From Methanothermococcus thermolithotrophicus DSM 2095 (GTDB taxonomy: Archaea; AGJL01; Methanococci; Methanococcales; Methanococcaceae), in the NCBI RefSeq assembly GCF_946463545.1, contig NZ_OX296583.1:558001-622000 (forward strand): DNA of 64,000 nucleotides, read 5' to 3'. The notes beneath the pieces are model-generated. The model made no database searches. It was given only the letters and a program-made list of their open reading frames with translations, and was not told the DNA's origin. Positions 46,751-54,212 of this stretch are shown here, one piece after another. Position 1 is the first letter of the stretch, and every line of letters begins with the position of its first letter. The translations under genes were made by a program, and so were the position numbers.

Positions 46751-47320
46751 TCATTTAATTCTTACGGTAAGGTTTTTATACACATAAAACTCCCCAAATG
46801 ATATGTTCACAATGTTTTGAGGTAAATTAAGACCACTGGGGGCTTTTCCTGTAATATGTATATAGACGCCATTTTCATCATATTCTGGCGTAAATATTAC
46901 ATTTGTTTCATTCTTAACTTCTATTTTTTTATCTGAGAAATAAATAGTATAATTTAAATTCCCCATAGATTTAAAAGTTGTATTTATGGCGACTTCCTTT
47001 GAATAAGAGGTCAATACATAATTTTCAAAGACATCAATTGTTGCATGTGCCCGTTCAGCCTTCTCGGATTCCTTAAAACTATTTGCAGTATTTAGCACAT
47101 TGTAACCTATAAGAGAAAATACAATTAAAAGAAACAAAATAGCGATTACGGCGTCTAGAGATACTTGCCCTTTTATACCACTCTTCGAGTTTTTGTTCAA
47201 TCTTTGATTTTTGTAACCTACTGGATTCGAAAACCACCACGATAGTGGTGGGCTACAAAAACTCTTTGAGTTTTTGTTTAATCTTTGATTTTTGTAACCT
47301 TTGGAAAATAGTTTCCACAT
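46751..47320 (-). CDS. Class III signal-peptide pilin-like protein with repeat-extended N terminus
   Basis: 189 residues. The processing site reads GIKG-QVSLDAVIAILFLL (residues 48-66), the methanococcal prepilin pattern with Asp in place of the usual Glu at +5, followed by the hydrophobic assembly helix. Normally about ten residues precede the site; here about fifty do, because a 39-bp hairpin repeat occurs twice in frame (two copies of GYKNQRLNKNSKS) with another hairpin between. The extension stays basic, as a signal n-region should. ATG at 47320 with GATGTGAT upstream; there is no ATG after the repeats. Confidence 0.82.
   Translation of the reverse strand: MWKLFSKGYKNQRLNKNSKSFCSPPLSWWFSNPVGYKNQRLNKNSKSGIKGQVSLDAVIAILFLLIVFSLIGYNVLNTANSFKESEKAERAHATIDVFENYVLTSYSKEVAINTTFKSMGNLNYTIYFSDKKIEVKNETNVIFTPEYDENGVYIHITGKAPSGLNLPQNIVNISFGEFYVYKNLTVRIK
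47180..47299. repeat. Duplicated 39-bp hairpin repeat inside a pilin gene
   Basis: Copies at 47180-47218 and 47261-47299 (plus strand, beginning ACTCTTCGAG and ACTCTTTGAG) differ at two bases. Each contains AATC-ttt-GATT. Between them are CCTACTGGATTC, also seen in nnrDE, and the hairpin CCACCAC-gata-GTGGTGG with linker GCTAC. The 81-bp offset is a multiple of three and no stop codon arises on the minus strand. Confidence 0.85.
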
Positions 47321-47399
47321 AATTAATCACATCTTAAAAAATTATTTGTGAGCTCCAACACCAAAGTAAAGAAATAAGAAAATTGCGTTTATTTATGTT

Positions 47400-47807
47400 T
47401 CATGTTTCGTAAAATCCAATACGTATATAGGTATCATGTCTTTCTAAAACAACCTTTATGGTACTCATATTAGTGGAAAAAGGAACGGTAGTTGAATTAA
47501 CAATGTCAATATTGCAGGTTGTACGTATAGTAAACCCATTTCCTGAGACTGTAATGTTTTCTCCAGTTATATCCCATTCCGCTGGAGGGGATTTAATATA
47601 TATTGTCTTTGAAGAACCCGCATCTGCCACAGAAAGCATTTCTACATTGTTCTTAACATTGGAAAGTGCAGCATGAGCTAAACTTGCAGCAGACACCTTA
47701 ACAGATTTATCAAGGCCATATATTCCAGGCACCATTGTCGAAATAATAATTGCGACTAAAAGTGCTAAAAATAATATGGTAAATTCCAGTGAAACTTGGC
47801 CTCTCAT
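47400..47807 (-). CDS. Class III signal-peptide pilin-like protein
   Basis: 135 residues. Minimal signal: MRG directly followed by QVSLEFTILFLALLVAIIIS, the canonical Q-x-S-x-E motif and hydrophobic helix recognised by the EppA-type peptidase, cleavage expected after Gly3. Remainder is a small extracellular head with several N-glycosylation sequons. Likely a pilus structural subunit or minor pilin. GGTGATAT precedes the ATG. Confidence 0.87.
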   Translation of the reverse strand: MRGQVSLEFTILFLALLVAIIISTMVPGIYGLDKSVKVSAASLAHAALSNVKNNVEMLSVADAGSSKTIYIKSPPAEWDITGENITVSGNGFTIRTTCNIDIVNSTTVPFSTNMSTIKVVLERHDTYIRIGFYET

Positions 47808-47839
47808 ATCACCACAGCCATTTATTTGATTTTAATTTT

Positions 47840-48703
47840 TTAATAATATAGTCGCTTATCTTCTTCCTTCCAGTACATTTTATACGAAAACTCGACATCC
47901 TTCGAAGATGATGTAGTATAACTTATTGCAGGTATGTCGAATGGTTTTAGGGATATAGTATTTATTTCATAGCCAATAGTAGGTATTAAAGAGTTATCCA
48001 AAAGCCAGTTGCTGTATTCGGTATCATAATACTTTCTCTTTGATGTATGGTCCTCTACCCATTTAGAATAAGAGTCCATCCATATATCGGCATCATATCT
48101 TCCCATTATTTTATTGAACCTATAGTAATCCTTTAAAATCATCGGTGCGGGAATCACTATCCCCAATACATCAGTATTTTCCTTTTTTATCGTTCCTCTT
48201 ACATACAACTTAAAATCCCCTAATTTTATCCCATTTCTTTTAGCCATTGGGAAAATCTCACTAGGGTTAATTATTCCGGTGGTAGTTACAACACCCGGAC
48301 CACTAACATCAAAATTCTCTTGGGCATTATCTGCAACTAAAGAATATGTCCCATTTCCATATATTTTTATTTTTGTTGTAGTATATGGAGGAATCCAGAA
48401 TCCTTCCTTTCCGTTTAATGTAGTTATATGCTCTTTGTCAGGTATAATCATATCGTAGTAACTAAGGCCTTCGATTAAACTCACAGTTAAAAAATCCTGA
48501 GATGATTTAAGGGTTTTTTCAGAATATGTTATATTATCAGGTACTGCGACAAATACGGAGTAGGGATATAGATTTGTAATTTCCCCAGTTAAACTCCAAT
48601 ACACATCCATACTAGCAATAGTTGTTTCTGAATAACCTAAGGGTATCACTAAAGCCAAGATCGTAAAAATTATAAGTTTTTTTGGATCTAGTGGAGAATT
48701 CAT
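47840..48703 (-). CDS. Exported protein of the pilus cluster
   Basis: 287 residues. Sec-type signal peptide (KKLIIFTILALVIPLGYSE, residues 8-26), then a beta-rich extracellular domain with aromatic residues and few cysteines. No family recognised. Overlaps the upstream DUF515-like gene by 4 bp (ATGA), so the two are translationally coupled. Probably an accessory surface factor of the pilus. Confidence 0.78.
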   Translation of the reverse strand: MNSPLDPKKLIIFTILALVIPLGYSETTIASMDVYWSLTGEITNLYPYSVFVAVPDNITYSEKTLKSSQDFLTVSLIEGLSYYDMIIPDKEHITTLNGKEGFWIPPYTTTKIKIYGNGTYSLVADNAQENFDVSGPGVVTTTGIINPSEIFPMAKRNGIKLGDFKLYVRGTIKKENTDVLGIVIPAPMILKDYYRFNKIMGRYDADIWMDSYSKWVEDHTSKRKYYDTEYSNWLLDNSLIPTIGYEINTISLKPFDIPAISYTTSSSKDVEFSYKMYWKEEDKRLYY

Positions 48704-49851
48704 AGACTACCACCTGTTGATTGCACAATATAGAGATCTTCTGAATTATGTGATATTAAGTTAGGAACCTGTTCTGAAGGAACTATTATAATTAGTAAAT
48801 AATCAACGTTTTCATCAAAGATTTGAGTATCCTCTTCAATTTTATTTAGTTTCTCACCATATCTACCAAATTTCTCCCTTATAGTTTCATAGTCAAGTTT
48901 ATCTGCGGCGGTAGCATGTAAAACTCCCGGTAAATTATCCAAACTGTATGATATCGATGATGAACTTGAAATTGAGGTAGTATCTCCATTATCACTTACA
49001 GTACTTGAAGCTGATTTTTGTTCTGAATATCCTATAGATGGAAGTATAACATAGGCAGAATCAACAATCGCATACTCTGGAGGTTCTTGAAGATCTTTCT
49101 TGTTGTATATTAGAATGGTATCTCCTGAAAGTGGAATCTTACCACATTGTTTTGCAGAAACTACTATTGTAAGTTTACTTAATTGGGATACTGGTTCCAC
49201 ACTGAGCTCCTTAAGTTGGGATATACTTAAGGACTTCATGAACTCTACGAAATCTTCTTTTGACATGAATCTTCTCTCATCACCCATTTTAATATAATAG
49301 TATTCATCGTCAGAAGATAATATTTTCATTAGTTTTTCATTTAACATGGTCCTAACTTCATTTTCAATATTTGATTCTCTGAATAGCTCATCAACTTCTT
49401 GCTGAGTTTTTGCCATTGTTATTTTACGTACCAATTCCTGAGCTTTTGTGTTTTCATTGTAATATATCCCATAACTATTTTTAATCTGATTGATGGCGTC
49501 CTCTTTATATTTCTTCAGCTCTATGTAATCCCTTGCTTCGTCAATGATCTTGTTTATGTCTTCTATATTGTCTTTTTGTTTGATTTTACCAATAAACACA
49601 GCCTTTTGAGTATCATGGGGGTACTTTGAAAATAGAGCATTAATGGTATCTATTGCCACCTGCTTATTACCATCCAATTCCTGAAGTTCCTTGGTTTTTG
49701 ATACATAATATAGGTTATAAGCCTCAAAAATTATTATAAACAATACGATAACTATTAACGCCAATTTCAACTGTTTCGGAGGAATCTTTGATGTTCTTTT
49801 GGATTTGGTTTTTAAAGTTTTCAACTTATTGCTAAATTCTTCCTCAGCCAT
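48700..49851 (-). CDS. DUF515-like membrane-anchored protein
   Basis: 383 residues. Short basic cytoplasmic tail, one transmembrane helix (about residues 29-48, LKLALIVIVLFIIIFEAYNLY), a helical/coiled region up to about 215, then a beta-type domain with a serine-rich strip (STVSDNGDTTSISSSSSISYS). I assign it to the DUF515-type family of Methanococcales, from memory of the same gene neighbourhood (pilins, nrdD, mptB); the role is unknown but it may be a structural part of the pilus assembly apparatus. Confidence 0.75.
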   Translation of the reverse strand: MAEEEFSNKLKTLKTKSKRTSKIPPKQLKLALIVIVLFIIIFEAYNLYYVSKTKELQELDGNKQVAIDTINALFSKYPHDTQKAVFIGKIKQKDNIEDINKIIDEARDYIELKKYKEDAINQIKNSYGIYYNENTKAQELVRKITMAKTQQEVDELFRESNIENEVRTMLNEKLMKILSSDDEYYYIKMGDERRFMSKEDFVEFMKSLSISQLKELSVEPVSQLSKLTIVVSAKQCGKIPLSGDTILIYNKKDLQEPPEYAIVDSAYVILPSIGYSEQKSASSTVSDNGDTTSISSSSSISYSLDNLPGVLHATAADKLDYETIREKFGRYGEKLNKIEEDTQIFDENVDYLLIIIVPSEQVPNLISHNSEDLYIVQSTGGSL

Positions 49852-49927
49852 TATGATACCCCACTAATTAAAATTACAAGGATGTATGTATTAACTTAAA
49901 TATTTAGTTAATAGTTTAAATATATTT

Positions 49928-50311
49928 TTATTGGACAATAATATTAATATCATATTTGTTGGGATCGATATTTTGACTCTCTACAATATAATTTATTATA
50001 AAATCTTCAACTGAATTTATTTCAGCCTCATCCCCTCGAATATAAATTGTAACATTGTAAGTTCCATCATCAACTTTATTCCAGCTCACTCCAGAATACG
50101 ATATTGTACGACTTACACTCGTTCCATTGTATCCTGAATTAACCATTGAAACTGCAGTTTTAGCTGCAATATCTATTTTATCAATCGTCCTATCCTCTTC
50201 ACTGAACGAATTATTTAAAAAATGAGTAATGGAGTATACTGAAAGTACCAATACTGCCAATGCAAGTATTGAGAACTCCAAAGACATTTGACCTCTTCGG
50301 GCATGAAACAT
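49928..50311 (-). CDS. Class III signal-peptide pilin-like protein
   Basis: 127 residues. MFHARRG precedes QMSLEFSILALAVLVLSV: the Q-x-S-x-E site with cleavage after Gly7, then the assembly helix. The mature head contains glycosylation sequons NGT and NVT. GTGATATT precedes the ATG. Placed 9 bp after the peptidase gene that probably processes it. Confidence 0.87.
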   Translation of the reverse strand: MFHARRGQMSLEFSILALAVLVLSVYSITHFLNNSFSEEDRTIDKIDIAAKTAVSMVNSGYNGTSVSRTISYSGVSWNKVDDGTYNVTIYIRGDEAEINSVEDFIINYIVESQNIDPNKYDINIIVQ

Positions 50312-50320
50312 AATATCACG

Positions 50321-51370
50321 CTATTTAATTGTAAAATGTAGTGCAATAATCACCATATAAGATAAAAGAACAAATGGAACAAAAGGATACGTCTTTAAAA
50401 TGTTTAGTTCTTTTGGGACCTTTCCATTTTTATATAAATTTTTTATTAGATCTATATCTTCATTGGATAAACCCTCACCATCCGTTAAAATTATCCTCTC
50501 AGTTTTGTCCGATTTTCTCAATTCATCATAAACCATTTGTTTGAATCTCTTTATCAAATTTGCATTTTCCACCACAACGTTCCCGTCATCCTTTATAGTG
50601 ATTATATCCCGTAATATATCTCCTTCTTTAAGTTCTTCAACTGATTTCTTGGATGAGACTTCAGCTCCTGTTATGGCATATATGACTATTGAAAGGATAA
50701 TCAACTCCCCAACATAGATTAAAAAAGATGTTAATACATTATTCTGGATAAAATAACCATTATCAAAAACATACAATCCCAACAAATAAATCGGAGCAAC
50801 ATATCCTATTTTTCTCGTTATATCCTTGTAGTTTTTTATTTTTCTTGACACAAATATTGAAATTATAACATACGCCCATACAATTAATTTAGCGTATTTA
50901 ATATGATAAAAATCGGTCAAATAAATAATAAAACTTAATACAGTAGCCAGATAAGCTGATGAAGGTACTATCTCCTTCCAGTATCTTTTAAATATATTCA
51001 ACATTGGAAAAAACGCTGCAAATGCAGCACTTAACCCTATGAGCAATAAAATACCATTTGGAACATAGTATTGAGTTTCATAGGCAAAAATTGGAGAAAG
51101 GGCCGTGAATATCTTTACATCGCCGCCCCCCATACCAACTCCTAATATCAAACATAACAATAACGTTGCAAAGAATGCTATAATCGCATCAAACCCAAAA
51201 TAATAATATCCAATAGGTAAATTAACCAATAACATTAAAATAACTACAAAATGGGGTATTATTCTCTCCTTAATATCCGTTATAGTGGCAACTCCCAAAA
51301 GTATCAAATTGAATAAATACACTCCAACCAATATGCTGTCATAACCAAACATGTTATCTGCCAAGATCAT
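50321..51370 (-). CDS. Prepilin peptidase (EppA-like, A24 family)
   Basis: 349-residue membrane aspartyl protease with about nine hydrophobic segments. Two catalytic aspartates are in TDIKERIIPH (near residue 32) and GVGMGGGDVKIFTAL (GxGD, near residue 84). A soluble insertion rich in charged residues (about 240-320) lies before the final helix, larger than in archaellin peptidase FlaK. Genomic neighbours with Q-x-S-x-E signals make it the likely processor of these class III prepilins, as EppA does in Methanococcus maripaludis. Confidence 0.88.
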   Translation of the reverse strand: MILADNMFGYDSILVGVYLFNLILLGVATITDIKERIIPHFVVILMLLVNLPIGYYYFGFDAIIAFFATLLLCLILGVGMGGGDVKIFTALSPIFAYETQYYVPNGILLLIGLSAAFAAFFPMLNIFKRYWKEIVPSSAYLATVLSFIIYLTDFYHIKYAKLIVWAYVIISIFVSRKIKNYKDITRKIGYVAPIYLLGLYVFDNGYFIQNNVLTSFLIYVGELIILSIVIYAITGAEVSSKKSVEELKEGDILRDIITIKDDGNVVVENANLIKRFKQMVYDELRKSDKTERIILTDGEGLSNEDIDLIKNLYKNGKVPKELNILKTYPFVPFVLLSYMVIIALHFTIK

Positions 51371-51464
51371 CCTTATTAATATATTATAAAGCTTTTTTTG
51401 AAATATTTAACACTTTTAACACTTATTTGTTGTCCCCCTAATAAATATAGTTTTAAAATATAGT

Positions 51465-51812
51465 TTATTTATTTTTCACTTTTTCTTTGATCTTTAATAC
51501 TAACTCCCTATTATCAAGGAGCTCTATGGATTCATCCAATCCCTTGTCCTTTGTAAGTTCAAGAATCTCTTTTAATACTTCACAGGCTACTTCTGGTTTA
51601 TGTATCCAATGGCAGTTCATACAGCTCCACACTTTAGAACCATCTTTTCTTTGAATCCACTCCCCTAACTCATCATCCTCACATGGATAAAATGGACAAT
51701 AACACCACAGACAGCACTGACCGTCAAAATGACATGGATAATATTCACAGTCCCTATTTGCACCACATATTGTAAGTACTTTTTTTAAATGATCTTTCGC
51801 AAGGTCTATCAT
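51465..51812 (-). CDS. Cysteine-rich small-domain protein
   Basis: 115 residues, about ten cysteines in CGANRDCEYYPCHFDGQC, CLWCYCPFYPC and SCMNCHWIHKP. Matches the archaeal cysteine-rich small domain, a likely metal (zinc or Fe-S) binder of unknown function. The frame is open to 51875, but that stretch translates a 31-bp hairpin repeat (51823-51853) shared with 18351-18382; GGTGAT before ATG 51812 sets the start. Confidence 0.8.
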   Translation of the reverse strand: MIDLAKDHLKKVLTICGANRDCEYYPCHFDGQCCLWCYCPFYPCEDDELGEWIQRKDGSKVWSCMNCHWIHKPEVACEVLKEILELTKDKGLDESIELLDNRELVLKIKEKVKNK

Positions 51813-51822
51813 TCCATCACCA

Positions 51823-51853
51823 TCCAACCCTTTTAAAAAAGTGTTGGATCCCA
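51823..51853 (-). repeat. 31-bp hairpin shared with the frcB insertion
   Basis: On the minus strand it begins TGGGATCCAACACTTTT and ends AAAAGGGTTGGA; the sequence at 18351-18382 is identical except for one extra base. Self-complementary TCCAAC/GTTGGA with inner CTTTT/AAAAG. It lies directly before the ribosome site of the cysteine-rich protein gene. Confidence 0.75.
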
Positions 51854-52056
51854 AAAATATAAGTTTGGCATCCAAGACTCTTTAAAGGCTTAGCTATTAA
51901 ACTACGAAAATCTAAAGTTGAAAATTTTTATTTCTAAACCTAATAAATTTAACAACATATAATAACTCATAGTTATTGTTAATGACCATACATAATATAT
52001 ATTCATTGATTATTTATTATTTTTATTATTATGTATTGCATTAAAAAGGTGAATAA

Positions 52057-52746
52057 ATGGAAAAACTTATTGAGTTAGCAAATAAAATAGAGAACAAAGA
52101 TTTAAGGGAAAGAGTTATTGATTTTCTAAAAAATCCACTACCCACCCATAAAGACATTGATGATACAGGGATAAAAGTCGAAAATTCTCCTGCAAGTGTA
52201 AAAAGGCATCACAAATATTCAGGGGGATTGATAGAGCATATACTGGCCGTTACAGAGATGGCCCTAAAAATGGCAGAAGTGTTGGACGAAGTTTATGGGC
52301 TGAGTTTGGATAAAGACCTAATAATCGCAGGGGGATTGCTTCACGATATCATGAAACCTCAAAATTATATCGAAGACGGGGAGAAATTCGACCATATACC
52401 AAATTTCCATCTAGATCATCTAACCTTGGGGGTTGCAGAGCTATACAAAAGAGATTTCCCTATCGAAGTTATCAAAATAGTTGCAAACCATCATGGGGAA
52501 TACAGCCCATCAAGGCCGGATTCAATTGAAGCTTGGTTGCTGCACTATGCAGATAATGTAGATGCTTCAATAAATGATATTGCCATAAAAGTATGTCAGG
52601 CCAGAGCTCGGGATCTAAATGTAGAAGAATCTGAAATTTATAAGAAAGTAACCCCATTAAAAATCTATGAAATGAGATCAAAGGAAGGTAAAGAGAAACT
52701 AAAAGAATTTTTAAAAGAAACCTTGGATCTGGAGGAGGAATATTAG
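52057..52746 (+). CDS. mptB: HD-domain phosphodiesterase, probable MptB
   Basis: 229-residue HD-superfamily metal hydrolase: RHHKYSGGLIEHILAVTEMA, GGLLHDIMKP, NHHGEYSP and HYADNVDA give the H...HD...H...D ligands. Methanopterin synthesis uses an Fe(II) HD enzyme, MptB, to open dihydroneopterin cyclic phosphate. Similarity of neighbourhood to Methanocaldococcus jannaschii (pilin genes, nrdD and the MptB gene close together, recalled) supports MptB; other HD phosphohydrolases cannot be excluded. Start ATG after AAGGTGAAT. Its last 4 bp overlap trm1 tail to tail. Confidence 0.72.
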   Translation: MEKLIELANKIENKDLRERVIDFLKNPLPTHKDIDDTGIKVENSPASVKRHHKYSGGLIEHILAVTEMALKMAEVLDEVYGLSLDKDLIIAGGLLHDIMKPQNYIEDGEKFDHIPNFHLDHLTLGVAELYKRDFPIEVIKIVANHHGEYSPSRPDSIEAWLLHYADNVDASINDIAIKVCQARARDLNVEESEIYKKVTPLKIYEMRSKEGKEKLKEFLKETLDLEEEY

Positions 52747-53858
52747 GGTTTATTGTACTCCACTATAGATTCAATAACATCAATTAATTTTGCATCTGTT
52801 TTAACTCCATTTGAATTATAATGTACTCTTGTTGCATTAAAACCCTTTTCTTTTAGATTATCTATCAATTCAGAAATCGGAGGTGCCAATTTCTTTATAA
52901 AACTGCAAATTTCATGAATATCATAACATCCTATTTGATTTAACTCGCATTCTTTGGAAATCGAATCTAAGACATTTATGGCCTTTTGTGAATAGTTTCT
53001 TTCAATGGACACTTTTAGCGCATCGTTAACGATATTTGGATCATTTATAGGGCCCAAATACAGCGGACCGCCAAATCCTTTTTCATAACCATTATTAAAG
53101 CTTCTAAATATTTTTTCTTCATTTATACTCTTCATATAACCTAATTCTCCTATGGCATTATCAGCTTTATTTGCCCCTCGTTCAGTAACTAAAAAAGTTC
53201 TTACATAGTGGTCAGTTGCATGGGAAAATATAGGTTTAAGTCCGATATCGTACTTTGAGGCCATTCTTATAGCATAGCCTATCAAAATCCTTACTGCCAC
53301 CTCCTTATCTTTTCTTAAAGGTATAGCATTGTATCTTCTAATACAGGATTTTCTGTAAGCACCGCATAACACCGCCGTATCTGTGGCAGTCATACACAAA
53401 ACTCCATTTTTTGTAATTGTGGCCCTTATGGCACTATCCAAATATGGAGCTGGAGAACCAAATGGATCCAGATCAACTACATTAAAGACTCTAAAATTCC
53501 TCGACAACAGAACATTTGCATCCTCGTGAAAGATCTCAACGTTATCGTTTCCATTTAATTTTAAATTTTCATTTGCCAGTTTTACTGCATTTGGATTTAT
53601 ATCTCCTATAACAACTTTTAAATCTCCCTTAAACTTTAATTCATTTGCATACCTTAAACCCCTAGCACCACTACCTCCCAACGGATCGCAAATTAAAAAT
53701 TCATCCCTTTGGAAATTATTTAAAAAACTTTGAATTACGGAAACAGATATATCTCTATTAACTTCCATGATAGGATTATAGAATACCTTATCCTTCTTTG
53801 ATAGTGTTTGACTTTCAGGAACCATTAATTTTGTTTCACCCTCTTCAATGATTTTCAT
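52743..53858 (-). CDS. trm1: tRNA (guanine26-N2)-dimethyltransferase
   Basis: SAM-dependent enzyme that dimethylates G26 in tRNA. 371 residues: N-terminal EGETKLMVPE and FYNPIMEVNRD, SAM-binding DPLGGSGARGLRYA and GDINPNAV, catalytic VDLDPFGSPAPYLDSA, then MTATDTAVLCGA. Length is typical of archaeal Trm1. Ribosome site GGTGAGATAAA. Confidence 0.95.
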   Translation of the reverse strand: MKIIEEGETKLMVPESQTLSKKDKVFYNPIMEVNRDISVSVIQSFLNNFQRDEFLICDPLGGSGARGLRYANELKFKGDLKVVIGDINPNAVKLANENLKLNGNDNVEIFHEDANVLLSRNFRVFNVVDLDPFGSPAPYLDSAIRATITKNGVLCMTATDTAVLCGAYRKSCIRRYNAIPLRKDKEVAVRILIGYAIRMASKYDIGLKPIFSHATDHYVRTFLVTERGANKADNAIGELGYMKSINEEKIFRSFNNGYEKGFGGPLYLGPINDPNIVNDALKVSIERNYSQKAINVLDSISKECELNQIGCYDIHEICSFIKKLAPPISELIDNLKEKGFNATRVHYNSNGVKTDAKLIDVIESIVEYNKP

Positions 53859-54212
53859 TTTATCTCACCGATGATTTGTGTTTTATTTTGTTATATTTTA
53901 TTATTCCTATCTATTTGAATTTAGATGAATTAATTACAAAAAATGTTATATAAGTTGGAATGTAAAATTTAGTGTATATCACAGAGTATAATAATACCGT
54001 GTATGGTAGTGAATATAATTGCAATAATATCTATAGATACATATGTATGCAGTATTTAAAATAGATAAAAACTAAGATCACTAAACTATACTTCCAGTTA
54101 ATACGAAATTCATCCTATTTAGTCCGTTTTTCGACGAAATTATTACGATATTTTGATATATTATAACTCACAAAATGATTATAGATCATTACTATTTTGC
54201 GAAGGTGGTTAA
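53859..54212. other. Gene-free spacer between trm1 and nrdD
   Basis: 354 bp, divergent promoters expected. A+T-rich with small perfect palindromes TATCTATAGATA near 54030 and ATACATATGTAT near 54041. No hairpin repeat, ORF or RNA signature seen. The nrdD ribosome site GAAGGTGG ends it. Confidence 0.5.

Noticed and set aside
51813-51875. N-terminal extension of the cysteine-rich small-domain protein
   Set aside because: The extension translates the 31-bp hairpin repeat; GGTGAT precedes ATG 51812.
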